Of a DNA stretch of 64,000 nucleotides, positions 1 to 13,162 are shown in pieces; position 1 is the stretch's first letter; every line of letters begins with the position of its first letter. This DNA is from Margaritispora aquatica (taxonomy: Eukaryota > Ascomycota > Leotiomycetes > Helotiales > Discinellaceae). The notes beneath the pieces are model-generated. The model was not told the DNA's origin. It did no database searches and saw only the letters and a list, made by a program, of their open reading frames with translations. Both the position numbers and the translations under genes were made by a program. Location: contig VJWN01000019.1 of NCBI GenBank assembly GCA_007644065.1, positions 310,001 to 374,000 of the forward strand. The letters are read 5' to 3'.

Positions 1-41
1 TGGAGCTAATTGGTGTGGTACCGTTGCGTCCGAATAGCTAG

Positions 42-428
42 TGATACCCAAACACCACGGCGAGAAACTCACTGATATCCCGGACGACGCATTGATGGAG
101 ATCCTGGTACGCTCTTTCCCTTCCTATCCCTATCCCTCTGCCCACTCCATCCCTATTCCATCCACTTCCCGCTCTACGCATCCCCACAACACTAACAACC
201 ACACCCACACAGCCGGTAGTAAAGAAACTCGTTACGGCCACCGGCGCAACGAACTACAACATCCTGCAGAACAACGGCCGCATCGCCCACCAGGAAGTTG
301 ACCACGTCCACTTCCACATGATCCCCAAGCCCAACGAGAAGGAAGGAATGAGCATCGGGTGGCCCCAGCAGAAGACGGATTTCGACGCCTTGAAGAAGCT
401 GTTGGAGGAGATCAAGGCGAAGATGTGA
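42..428 (+). CDS. HNT1: HIT-family nucleotide hydrolase (Hnt1/HINT-like), 3' part
   Basis: Partial gene; its 5' end lies before the window. HIT proteins of this group hydrolyse adenosine 5'-monophosphoramidate and related nucleotides. Position 42 follows a splice acceptor (branch-like GCTAAT at 5-10, AG at 40-41) because an in-frame stop lies just upstream. Exons are 42-about 111 and about 215-428, with the intron running from GTACGC to CACACAG. The spliced product reads IPKHHGEKLTDIPDD, then a continuous segment containing HQEVDHVHFHMIPKP. The H-x-H-x-H triad is the HIT catalytic signature. The tail GWPQQKTDFDALKKLLEEI is typical of fungal Hnt1. The Hnt1 assignment over other HIT members is inference. 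Confidence 0.85.
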
Positions 429-902
429 ATGTGTGGCCTGGAGAGGGCGTAAGGGGGTGGGGATGTAGATGTATGGTGGGGATGAGGGGACGGATGAGGG
501 CGGTGGATAGCAAAGGGTGATGCGTGGGGATGAGAGTGGATGAAATATGTAAATAATGTAAATGTCACCAAGATTATGAAAATGCTGATGCCTTTTTTGA
601 CTTGAGAGCTTCTGTATTGTATCCTTTGATTTTGAAACGCTGTGGTAGGTTTGTATGCAGTACCAGCTAGAAAGTTTTCAGTGTAAGAACTGAACATAAA
701 ATTCCTGGAGTAAAACAAGGCATAGTCTCCCAAGATATTTGTCAAGCTACGAACAACACAATTTCTGGTTGCAAAACGCTAAGATGCATATGCCAATTTA
801 AAAATCAGAACACATTCTCACAGAGGATTCAAAAGTCGTCAAAAAAGCATGATTCGTTGTACAAGCTAACTAAAAATCCCAAACACCCCAAAACCATCAA
901 CC
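429..902. other. Intergenic spacer between convergent 3' ends
   Basis: This 474 bp lies between the 3' ends of the HIT gene and aconitase. It contains G/A-rich then A/T-rich sequence consistent with two 3' UTRs. I see no gene in it. Confidence 0.6.
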
Positions 903-3483
903 TTACGCATTATTGGCCTTGGCCATGGTATTCAAAGCGGATCCGTTCTTGAACCACTCAATTTGTGGTGCATTGAAAGTGTGTGCAAGCATGATATCAT
1001 ATGCCTCTCCCTCCTTAGGGTGAACCTTCAAAGTCATTGGCTTTCCAACAGCGAGCTCCGTGCACATCAGGTCGACCTTGTCGTATGGCTGAATCTTGTC
1101 ATAGTCGGCTGGGTCGACGAAGGTGAGAGGAAGCATACCCTGCTTCTTCAAGTTGGTTTCGTGGATACGGGCAAATGATCGGGTGATGATGGCAAGTCCT
1201 CCCAAATGCCTTGGCTCAAGAGCAGCGTGCTCTCGGGAACTTCCCTCTCCGTAGTTCCAGTCTCCGATAACAACCCATGGGATACCCTTCTTCTTGTAGT
1301 CACGGGCAGTTGCTGGAACAGCATCGAATTCACCAGTGGTGAAGTTCTGGACCTTGTTGGCCTCACCGTTGGCAGAGTTGATGGCACCAATCAACATGTT
1401 GTTGGAGATGTTGTCCAAGTGTCCACGGTACTTCAACCAAGGGCCAGCCATGGAGATGTGATCAGTGGTAGTCTTTCCTTGAGCCTTGATCAAGATAGGA
1501 ATGTCCATAGCGTCCTTTCCATTCCAGGCCTTGAATGGCTCGAGGAGTTGGAGACGGTCACTGGTGGGGGAGACGGCAACAGTTACGGAGCTTCGGACCT
1601 CAGGTGGTGCTTGGTATGTGTTCTGTCCTGGATCATAGCCACGGTTTGGAAGTCCGTCTCCAGTTGGTGGGGCAAGTTTGAAGTCCTTTCCATCCTTATC
1701 CTTCAGGGTGTCGGTAAGGGGGTTGAAGTGAAGGGAGCCAGCAATGGACATAGCAACAACCAGATCGGGAGATGCAACGAAAGCGTGGGTGGCAGGGTTG
1801 GCATCATTTCGTCCAGTGAAGTTTCGGTTGTATGAAGAGATGATGGAGTTGGCCTCGCCCTTCTTAACATCGGTACGGTCCCATTGTCCAATACAAGGCT
1901 AACATGGATTAGCTATGCTCCCATCATTGTTCACATGAATCGTGGAGGAAGTGAAGATTGTGGGATATGGTTAGGAAAGTCACAATGTGTACAAAGAAAA
2001 TGACGATTGACTTACACCACAAGCGTTGGCAAGAACAACACCACCAAACTCCTCGAAGGTTGCAAGTTGGCCGTCCCTGTGCATTATGTCAGTTTTACTA
2101 GACGCCACAAAATGGAAAGGGAGTACTGATCTCGATAGTTGCTCTGATCTGTTCTGATCCTGGAGTAACAGTGAAGATAGCCTTGGACTTGAGACCGTGG
2201 TTAAGGGCATCACGTGCAATGGAAGCACCACGTGACATATCCTCATAAGACGAGTTGGTGCATGATCCAATGAGACCAACCTTCATCTCAGTGGGCCAGT
2301 TGTTTGCAATTGCGGCTTCCTTGAACTTGGAGATTGGTGTGCAAAGATCGGGAGTGAATGGACCGTTGATGTGGGGTTCGAGCTCAGAAAGATTGATCTC
2401 AATGAATTGATCGTACTCAGCACCCTCATCCTCCTTAAGATCCTTGGCATACAAGCGTGCGAAATCACCGATATCCTTACGCTTGGTAGCCGCTAGGTAG
2501 TCGTACATGCGGTCGTTGAAGGGGAAGAGAGATGTGGTTGCACCGATTTCTGCTCCCATGTTGCAAATTGTGCCCATTCCAGTTGCAGAGATGGTTTCGG
2601 TTCCAGGGCCGTGATACTCAACGATAGCACCAGTTCCTCCCTTGACAGTGAGAATGCCAGCAACCTTAAGGATGATATCTGATAAATGTTAGTAAATTTC
2701 GTAGGAGAGTGTGGTTCAAGGGCTAATCTTACCCTTAGGAGTAGTCCAGCCAGAAAGCTCTCCAGTAAGCTTGATACCAATAACCTTAGGTGCCTTCAAT
2801 TCCCATGGGAGATTTGCCATGACATCGACTGCATCAGCTCCACCAACACCGATAGCACACATGCCCAAACCACCAGCGTTGGGGGTGTGAGAATCAGTAC
2901 CGATCAAGAGACCACCTGGGAAAGCATAGTTCTCAAGGAGAATTTGGTGAATGATACCGGAACCAGGGCGCCAGAAACCAATGTTGTACTTTGCGCAGGA
3001 AGTGGACAAGAAATCGTAAACCTCCTTGTTGATATCCTGAGCACGGGCAAGATCCTTAGCTCCTCCAACTTGAGCTTCGATCAAATGATCGCAGTGGACG
3101 GTTGTAGGGTTGGCGACTGAAGGCATACCAGCAGACATGAATTGAAGGATGGCCATCTGAGCTGTAGCATCCTGGCAAGCTACACGATCTGGGCGAAGCT
3201 TCAAGTATGATACACCTCGCTCAATTTCTTGATTGTGAGGGTCGTCCAAATGGGAGTAAACAATCTTCTCGGCATATGTGAGAGGCTTGTTGTTCAACCT
3301 CTTTCGCACAATTTCGAGGTTCTTCGCTAACGCTGCATAGGGCAGGTAGGTAGATGACTCGTGAATGTTTTGCCTCACCTTCTTGTCGAGAGGTGAATCG
3401 CTGACGGTTGCCATTCCTCGAATGGAGAGTTGAGCAGCTGCTCGCCGCTGGGTAGCGGCGAGAAGTTGGCGTGTCGCGAGCAT
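903..3483 (-). CDS. ACO1: Mitochondrial aconitate hydratase (aconitase)
   Basis: Interconverts citrate and isocitrate in the mitochondrial TCA cycle using a [4Fe-4S] cluster. Proposed exons (descending): 3483-2733, 2678-2131, 2078-2016, 1898-903, giving 785 aa, the usual fungal length. The N-terminus ([19 protein letters not shown]) is an Arg/Ala-rich mitochondrial presequence. Cluster cysteines are C390 (GSCTNSS), C453 and C456 (NACGPCIGQW). Exons 3 and 4 carry the rest of the core and the swivel domain. The junctions of introns 1 and 3 are ordinary GT-AG. Intron 2 (2130-2079) keeps the conserved TIERDGQL reading only if spliced ATCAGT...GCAC (AT-AC). The only nearby GT-AG pair shifts the frame and stops soon after. 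A single-base sequence error is the alternative. Confidence 0.95.
2079..2130 (-). other. Candidate non-canonical AT-AC intron in aconitase
   Basis: This 52-nt intron has donor ATCAGTACTC, branch-like CTGAC about 10 nt before the end, and terminus AATGCAC followed by exon AGG GAC GGC. It gives ...ATIE|RDGQ..., the conserved aconitase sequence, with phase 0 on both sides. A GA-AG reading of nearly the same segment (2131-2077) also keeps frame but loses the Arg. The GT-AG reading (2126-2077) shifts frame. Confidence 0.6.
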
Positions 3484-4682
3484 TGCGCAGATTGATGCGT
3501 ATCAATGCTGTAGTGATATCAAGAACAACTCAAGGAGAGGCGTTGTTCGCAGATGGAGAGAGGAGAGGAGAGGAGATTCGAGGTGGAGGTGTTGTTGTTG
3601 TGAAGGAGGAGGAGAAGGTTTTGAAGCAAGAAGAAGATGGAGATAACAACTCGGCTCTCAAGTCGGCTGGAAGGCTAGTGGAGCTCGCTTAGCCAATCAC
3701 AGGCCGCTTATTGAAACTCTAGTAACTAGTTTCAGCCAGTCCAGTGCGAGTTCAGTGCAAATCCACCTTCAGGAAGCAAGATGCAGTGGAACCCGTGGAG
3801 GTGATGTCAATTGGATCTGGATTGGGAAGCTGGCTAGTGAATTGGTAGGTAGAAATATGTGAAGTTGTGAATATCTCTAGAAATTCCCATTCTTTGTTAT
3901 ATATACACTTCAATGCTATTCCTCCATTGACCTGCAGGCCCAACATCTTGAACCTGCAGACACTTTTGAATTTTCCTTGTGATCCTACCGGTGGTGAAGC
4001 TCTACCCATCCAGAGCTCCAGCCCCACGAACCTCTTCATTGACCAATACCCGCCGGTCAAATGGCCGGAATAAATAGGACAGACAAGAATCAGCCGCCTT
4101 GCCGTGGGATGTGGAAAATAATACCGCAATCGCAAAGAGAAAAAAAGAAAAGGGATAAGACCAGCTTGGGGGCAATGTCTAATGTGCCTACAGCTGGGTT
4201 AAGTTTATTGGACTGATGATTGGATTTCAGATCTGTGAAGTTAAGCAATCCGGGGAAACGTTTGTTTGCGACAGACCAAAAAGATCAGGTGGAACAATTA
4301 TGAAGCTGTTGACTTAATGATTCTTTTCGCTCTTGAACTTGGAACCACATTCCATACATAGCGTACCCTCACTTTGGATGTGCCAAGTATTTTTGAGGAA
4401 TGCTGAACATTCGATGTTCCAATGTCCCAATGTCCCAAACCTGAATTGCACACCAAATTCACGATCCGATGTTGTCCTGTTTGTCCTGCATTCAGCCTCG
4501 GTCGGCTCGGAGTTTTGTGCCAAGCAGGGTTCCGAACCACGCTAAGATAATTTTTTCGACCTGGAGATCAATTCCAAAAAGCCACCATACCTAAAACTGA
4601 TAGCCTGGTCCCTCTTTTTCCTATCGACAATCGACATTCTGAAATCAATCTGCAGGCCTTGCAAGATAATTTACTCGACAAG
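3484..4682. other. Intergenic region (aconitase 5' side / BUD20 5' side)
   Basis: Divergent promoter region of about 1.2 kb between aconitase and the BUD20-like gene. A GA-rich tract at about 3530-3640 lies just upstream of the aconitase start on its template side. Overlapping short open frames at 4298-4545 on both strands show no recognisable domain and I do not call them genes. Confidence 0.5.
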
Positions 4683-5186
4683 ATGGGTATCCCGCAGAAG
4701 TCAACAAAGACCAAGACCAGGAGGCGTTTGAGGTACGCACATCAGTTCGATTCTATTGTGTTCCTTGGACCACCGGCTAATTTTCTCGCAGAGATTTGGA
4801 TCAAATCTCGGAAGATCTCAAGTCACCCAGGCATCTTGAACAATTCAAGAGTCTCAAGGCTGCTGAAGATCTCCCTGGACTTGGCGAATTCTATTGCATC
4901 GAGTGCGCAAAATGGTTTGAAAGTGATCACAGTATGGTGACCCACCTAAAGGGTAGCACACACAAGAGAAGGTAATAATTATCGATATATGCGCCCAAGT
5001 CACAAAAGCTGACAAACGGATAGAGTCAAGGCGTTAAAGGATGAGCCATATTCGCAAAGGGAAGCCGAGGCAGCGATTGGACTTAGGACAGACAATGGAC
5101 CAAAGTTGGCTGCAAAGTCGAAGACACAGGATATGGAGGTAGAGATGGAGAACTCTGGCTTCGTCAACGAAAGCGTTGTGACCTGA
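4683..5186 (+). CDS. BUD20: BUD20/ZNF593-type C2H2 zinc-finger protein
   Basis: Bud20 is a shuttling pre-60S ribosome export factor. Exons 4683-4732, 4792-4971 and 5024-5186 give 130 aa. The start is the ATG of MGIPQKSTKTKTRRRLRD, a basic N-terminus typical of the family. The single zinc finger reads FYCIECAKWFESDHSMVTHL followed by KGSTHKRRVK, that is C-x2-C and H-x5-H. The C-terminal region is charged and includes YSQREAEAAIG, a family hallmark. It is somewhat shorter than the yeast protein. It converges with DAM1 with about 100 bp between the stops. Confidence 0.9.
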
Positions 5187-5289
5187 AGTCAATATATGGA
5201 ATATGACTTGAGCGTGCTGCAGGGAAACGGAGACGCCATATACTGGCAGGGCATTGATCGCATTATGGGGTATCTCAAGGGTATCTTCG

Positions 5290-6069
5290 TTACTTCGCCC
5301 CACGGGGCTTTGCTGCTCTGGCGAGACCACTTCCTCGAGTTCCGCGAAGTCCACCACGTGTACTTCCACCTCTACCAGCGACACTACCTCTGCCTACACC
5401 TGCAATTCGTGAAGCGGGAGCTGGAGTAGTGAACTTGGGTGTAGCCTTTGAGGATGTTGGAGGGTTATCGACGAACGATGTGTCGGTAGTCCTATGGTGC
5501 ATTAGTTGCAAACTCTGCGATAGATATCATAATTCTCACATGAACGTCGTCTCTCCATCTATCTCTCCATGAAACCTTTCAGAATTGGTTGAACGACCTG
5601 CTACATTAGCCTGCGTCCCAAATTGCATTCAGGTCGACCGACCTAGTGATGATTCTTGCTCTCGAGCCCTTCTAAAAGAGTCTGGAATAGGTGCCTGCAG
5701 TATGTTAGACTTGTTAGAAATAAATAGTGATATCTAACAGACCTCTGGAAAGTCCACGCAAAAAGCATTCATATTCAATCCATACAAGAAACTCGCAAAA
5801 TTCTCACTAAACCGCGCCAAACTCTCATGCATCAGTTGCAAGTGCATGAAATTGGCCTCTAGATCCGCCATTGAATCCGACAGCTCTGCAAAGGCAGGCT
5901 CAAAGTTCTCCAGCGGTGCATCGAATGCGCCTGTACTTGCTCTCGCAGATTCCCTTAGAGATGACCGAGAAGAAGGACGCAGAGGTGTTGTTGGACGCGA
6001 AACTGGACCTCGACTACCTGATGCCGAACGCTTTATACTACTACCAGCTTGTGGAGTAGTTGAAGCCAT
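5290..6069 (-). CDS. DAM1: DASH complex subunit Dam1
   Basis: Dam1 is a component of the ring-forming DASH/Dam1 complex that couples kinetochores to spindle microtubules. Exons (descending) 6069-5743, 5694-5639 and 5491-5290 give 194 aa. The conserved Dam1 domain lies at about residues 55-115, with FAELSDSMADLEANFMHL, then ARFSENFASFLYGLNMNAFC and VDFPE|APIPDSF across the first junction. The N-terminus is Ser/Thr/Pro-rich (SRPTTPLRPSSRSS), typical of phospho-regulated tails. The third exon encodes a very basic Arg-Gly-rich tail (GRGGSTRGGLRGTRG). The second donor (GTCGAC) is weak, so the exact end of exon 2 is less certain than the rest. Confidence 0.9.
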
Positions 6070-6577
6070 TATGGTGGAATATCGTTGGCGAGCTGTTTGT
6101 TGACTTGGAGTGCTTCAAATGTTCGCGTCGGGAGTCGACAAGCGTGTCACATCCCCCCTCCTCGTACAGATACGCCCCTGCACCAATGTAGCACAAACGG
6201 CCCCAATCAAAGTCTCAAAGCGGCCCCGCGATTTGAGTGAATGAATGCATGCTCTCGTGCACAAAACAACACCAAAAGCATAATTTCCTTGATGACGGAT
6301 GTTTGGTTTGGTAACGGGTACGACGGGACATTCGGAAAGTGCGAATTATTGATGCCCGAATCCCAAATCCATTTACCCACCATCGTAAACGTATTGTGCA
6401 TTCCCAATTGGTTATCCTCAACCTCATCTCCTCTCACGTATTCCTCTTTATGCACTTTGTCAGCAGCAATTCACCGAGCTCGTTCCTCTTTTGCACAGCT
6501 CGATTTTTGATACATTTACATTGCGGAAGAAGTGACCAAGTCCGAGAGGTTGCTCCCCCACCATCGTCGCATCTTCC
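6070..6577. other. Bidirectional promoter region, DAM1 / Sec14-like gene
   Basis: About 500 bp separates the divergent start codons of DAM1 and the Sec14-like gene. Short open frames here (6207-6510) have no recognisable features and are treated as noise. Confidence 0.5.
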
Positions 6578-8645
<2,068 letters not shown>

Positions 8646-9212
8646 ACATAGTTGTAGTTGCAATTGTAATTGCAACCCAGACTATCAAATAACGAGGAAT
8701 AAGCTTACAAGGTGATCAGATCTGTATGATAGTTCATGTACATAAAGCGTTGCGAACCCCAATTGGGGCTTGGTGGATTGACATCTTTTTTTTCGGGCAG
8801 TGAACTTGCTAAGTTGCATCTTGCATACTGCGTTGGTAGAGAGAGAAACGGACCAGATGGAGAGATTGAATGGTAAACGAGTCTTGGGACTCTTATATAC
8901 ATGGGATTAAAGATATAATAAAGAACTTCTCTCTGTGGATGCTGGTTTTGTGTGGCATTGAATTGAATATATCTGTTCATATAGAAAGTGACGTACTTGT
9001 AAGTAGTGGTATTAATCATTAAGTGACTTGTGCATTGGAGAATTTTGCACTTCTAGGTAAAGGGAGATAGAATAGACATGGCATGGGATTGACTGAAATT
9101 TGAGTGGGTTGATATGATATTTTCATTCCAAGTCGTCTTCTATCGTCTCCACGCTTTTTTTTACTGGACGTTTGATCAAAATAACCACCACCTCATCGTT
9201 CAATTTTTATCC
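8646..9212. other. Convergent spacer
   Basis: About 570 bp lies between the 3' ends of the Sec14-like gene and GAA1. Sequence is A/T-rich with poly-pyrimidine stretches near 9160-9240. I see no gene. Confidence 0.5.
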
Positions 9213-11290
9213 TCAACGTCCCCCCTTTTTCACGTCCTCAGTTACTACACTCTTCTCTTCCACCTCCTCAACTCTCGGTCGCCCAAACAACAGCACCATC
9301 CCCGTAACCCACGCCGGCCACCACACGCACCAAACCACCACCTGCGTGTTCATGCCCCACACATCCCAGCCATACGCCGCGCTCGTGAGCACCTCGCCAA
9401 CGCCGAACTCCCAGTACCACGCCCCTGCAATCAGGACGGTCGTCGGTGCCAGTAAACTCAGGAACGTGGCGAACACCACTGCGAGGATAGGGTGCTTGGG
9501 CATCGGTTGTGTGTATGTGAGAGGTGAGGAGAGGAGACCGACGAGGAAGGCGAGCGAGAAGTTCAGGGTCGCGAGTGAGGAGAGGAACATGCCCAGGAGG
9601 AGGAGCGAGAAGGATTTCATGAGTGTGTATTGTTGGGATGTGGGGCGGAAGGTGCTGGTTAGGGTGTGTGAGAGGAGAGGGGGGAAGATGGCGTTTAGAA
9701 GAGCGAAGATCGTGAATACTGTTGGGAGGAGCTGTAGTTGTGTTTGTTAGTTTGTTTGCTTGTTTCTCGTTGCTGGCAAGTGGAGTAATGGGGTGATGGA
9801 GTGAAAGGAGGGCTTACTTTTTGTGCGGTGTGGTTAAATATAAATAGCGGGAGAACACCCAAGAACTGAGTACTAGCAACGACTGCAAGTGGAAGAAACA
9901 ATTCTCTCTCTCGCACTGCGACAATTTCCTCTGGTGCGATGGCTTTGGCGTCTCCTTCTTTGATCAGGACTAGAGGTGTTTTCTTCTCTCCCGCCTCCAC
10001 AGTCGAGGCTGTCTTCGACGTTGAAGGAATAGGCGAGCCACTCTTAATCCAGAGAGCAATAGCCATGATGGTGAAGTTGACAGCTATAAGCATGGCACTG
10101 GGGAGATAAGTGCCAATACTCACAAAGCGTCTTGACTGCATGAGCAAGTAGAAGAAGAAGCTCTGATGAAGATGTTCCAGCAAGTTGTTCAAACTTCGAA
10201 ACGTGCTTTCAATCACTCTTCCCATTGCCATTTCATCCTGCCAGCCCTCGCCAAAAGGCTGTAATGTGATGGCATCCACATGATACGGGATGAAACTGCT
10301 ATGAGGTCCAGATGCGTGACCTAGGCCTTGATTCATCATACCGCGGAGCATAGTCTTTAGTCTGTCCCTGTAGCTGTCCGAGTGATGCCACATCTTCTGT
10401 AAAGTGACACCGATGCCCATCTGTCCGCTAGCAATCGAGACAACGGTATTCAGGAGATCCAAATTGGGCAGTTGTCCATTAATACCATCGTAGACAATAT
10501 GAATCGACTCGAACCTATGATCGAACGGGTAATCAATGACAATAGCACCCTGCAACGCACCGCTCTTCAAAGGTAACGAGCCGATAGCAGGCGATGAGTG
10601 CGTGTCATGGTACGCATCAACCCAAGCCTGTGGTCCAGCCGTGCTGTCCGCCGTGACCAGGAAGATGATGTCTTTCGACCATAAAGACCATCTCTTGAAG
10701 TACCGGGCAAGAGTCAGGACGAGGGCCACTCCACTCCGGTTTATCTCCCCCTCCATGTTCTTCCATGCTCCAACGAGCACAATGGCTTCCGTAGCATCGC
10801 CTCTAGGTGCATGTAATATAGCGTAGATGTTCTCGCCAGAGTAGGTCTCCCCCGCAGACTTATACTCGTACTTCTGTCTGGCAACCTTCAATCCCGAGGC
10901 TTTGAAGAACTCCTCCAGCTTGTCATTCACCCTGCCAAATGTCAGCCAGATTCATCAAATCTCCAGACATTCCGTACTCAATGTTGCTGTTCCCCTGCAG
11001 CGCATCAACCTCATGTTTGTATCCCCTAAACACATTCTGGTCGCTCCCAGCAAAATACGTATGGACCTGACCCGGCAGGAGCGCATTCTCTGATATATAT
11101 GTGCCTCTTGAATAGTCGTCTAGTGGTAGAACAAGGAGCGAGACGACCCCAATAATTATTAACAGAAAGGACAGGTAGGGGGTTAGCTTCAGAACGCTTG
11201 AGTTCCGGCCCAAGGAAAGACCGGAAGCTGCAGGATTGTTAGCATAGCTATATTGAGTGTGCGGAAACATTTACATAGTATAGAAACCAT
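9213..11290 (-). CDS. GAA1: GPI transamidase complex subunit Gaa1
   Basis: Gaa1 is an ER multi-span subunit of the complex that attaches GPI anchors to proteins. Exons (descending) 11290-11275, 11227-10978, 10931-9818 and 9731-9213 give 632 aa, normal for the family. The first exon is only 16 nt (M V S I L plus one base). Intron 2 is 46 nt (GTACGG...TTGGCAG) and joins SNIE to VNDKLEEFF in frame. The N-terminal membrane span (PYLSFLLIIIGVVSLLVLP) is followed by the large luminal domain containing AIVLVGAWKNMEGEINRSG and HSSFIPYHVDAITLQPFG, characteristic of Gaa1. Several hydrophobic spans end the protein. Confidence 0.93.
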
Positions 11291-11648
11291 AGTCAAGGTA
11301 CGTTGTGTGTTGACCCCTCACACATTGTCATAGACGGTGGATTTAGTTGATGCTGACACCAAAATACTCGAAAGTCGCGACTTTCAGCAATTGGACGCGA
11401 CTTCAGCTGATCTCTTTATGACATCAATTATGGAGAAATCTAAGAGCGTACCGTAATCGTTCAGATTTTATACTTCAGTATTTTCAAATTTACTCTAAAC
11501 TAAGTCTTATTCAAACTAGGCTGTCATATTCACATGATTCTAACTAATACCAGTACTATCTAATCGTAACACCTCCATAGAACCAATTACGCCGAGCTAA
11601 TGCATGGTCTGTCATTGTACAAGAAAATTATACACGGAACTTCGTCCC
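11291..11648. other. Intergenic spacer, GAA1 / RBD2
   Basis: An A/T-rich stretch of about 360 bp upstream of GAA1 and downstream of RBD2. I see no gene in it. Confidence 0.5.
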
Positions 11649-12685
11649 TCACGGTCCTAAACGTTGCGAGCTCGCTACATAACCCATCGCGATATTGCTC
11701 TCGGATGCGCTAGGATTTGTTGTTGGAAGAACACCATATCTTCCGAATGTCTTCTGGTCCACAGAAACATAATGAGGCAGTCTGCCTAAGAGGTTGAGTT
11801 TGCCTTCTATCCATCGTAGGATCCACTCTGGTGGTGCAAAAAACTTAAGATATCCCAAGCCCCCTATGGAAATTAGTACTATCTCTGCTACATGATGTTG
11901 AACACTTACAGCCGTAACCAAAAGCTAGTCCGCACAGATGGCCGAGGAGACTAGTGTTTGGGACCAGAACTGAGACGAAGAGTAATAGAACCATGGGTGT
12001 TATCCAGGTTGGTATCTTATATGATGCAATCATAAAAGTTGGATTTGTTTTATATGTCTTGACGGCCTCCATTGCAATCAAAGTGAACACCCATATACTG
12101 TCGTATGTTAGCATAATCGTCCGCTTTTTCGTAGCATCCAATCCAAAGCATACCTGGCCCCTAGAACGGTTGTGTTCATTCCAAATATTCCTCTTTCGAT
12201 GAAAGTGTATAGAAGCGCAGGAATTGTTGACAATGCTATAGTAAAGTCAGAACTACACGATCCACAGAGCAAAGCCAGATAGAATCTATGTAACGTACGT
12301 CCAAAGAAAAGGGCCAGAGTCAATAGGGTGCCATGCTCTGCTTCAAATCTCTCAAGTAAAGGCGTCAGCGCCAGGATGTTCATGAACGCATGGAAGAAGC
12401 CGGCATGAATTAGAGGAAATGTATTCGTTCTATACACTAGATACAAATATGTTAGTGAAGTTCCTCATAACTTTCAAGACTTAGTTCTAGGGGGGGGAAC
12501 AAACTTGAGCTCAACCCAATTTCCTTCGGTATCAACGCCAACAACTGTCGCAGATCCCAAACAGACTGTATGCTTAAGATCCATAGGAGAACTATTATGC
12601 CAATTATAGCTCGAGTAAAAAGAGGCAGCCGGAAGATATACGAGCGCATGCGCGCAGCAGAGAACTGTGGAAGACTCGGAGCCAT
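11649..12685 (-). CDS. RBD2: Rhomboid-family intramembrane serine protease Rbd2
   Basis: Exons (descending) 12685-12505, 12436-12299, 12235-12154, 12097-11910 and 11863-11649 give 267 aa. Phases agree at all four junctions. Multiple hydrophobic spans are present. The rhomboid His-Ala motif region is NTFPLIHAGFFHAFMN. The presumed nucleophile is Ser134 in GASIWVF, so the site is GxSx rather than the classical GxSG, as in fungal Rbd2 proteins. The partner is His187 in NTSLLGHLCGLAFGYG. The C-terminal cytosolic tail (LLGRLPHYVSVDQKTFGRYG) matches the conserved Rbd2 tail. S. pombe Rbd2 cleaves SREBP and acts with Cdc48; the same role here is inference. Confidence 0.9.
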
Positions 12686-13162
12686 GTTGGGCCAACGTTT
12701 GGGTGTTGTAGGATAGGGTTCTCCGGTAATGGACTGTGAGGTACAACAATAGAATTTGAATGAATCTATATCTATTGTCCAGCAGCAAAAAAAACGGTAG
12801 CTAACATAGCTCTTGGTTGATATGCAAAGGCTGACTTGTAGAGGGAGCCGACTAGATATTATAGAGACACGAGTCGCTTGTCTTGTTGGCTGACCCCTGC
12901 ATCCCGGAAGCAGAGAGATTGACCAGCAAGGCTGAAAATGACGATGAAGGCTGAGAGTTCTAGTAATATTGAGAAATAGATGCCGAGAAGAAATCAACTA
13001 ACATTATCTAAAGAAGATTTCTCATTTTCATGATGATAATGACCTTTTCTCTCTATGTCATGGTGGAAATGTTCGACTTTTGAAAAGCTCGGATGACAAA
13101 ATTTAACATATGTACAATTGCTTCACATCTAGACTAAATACACCCTAGCCTTGTCCACTCAT
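12686..13162. other. Spacer between RBD2 5' end and NDUFA9-like 3' end
   Basis: About 480 bp containing the RBD2 promoter and the downstream region of the complex I gene. An open frame extends upstream of the RBD2 start to about 12997 but carries no feature of its own. Confidence 0.45.

Noticed and set aside
1206..1835. 209-codon plus-strand open frame
   Set aside because: It is antisense to aconitase exon 4 and has no features of its own.
2077..2126. Canonical GT-AG intron in aconitase
   Set aside because: It joins out of frame and gives a stop within about 20 codons, losing the Fe-S cysteines.
4510..4540. Possible tRNA B-box (GGTTCGGAACC) on the minus strand
   Set aside because: No matching A-box, acceptor stem or anticodon arm could be folded around it.
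12452..12997. 181-codon minus-strand frame as RBD2 N-terminus
   Set aside because: Family alignment supports the internal ATG at 12685; upstream residues look like translated UTR.
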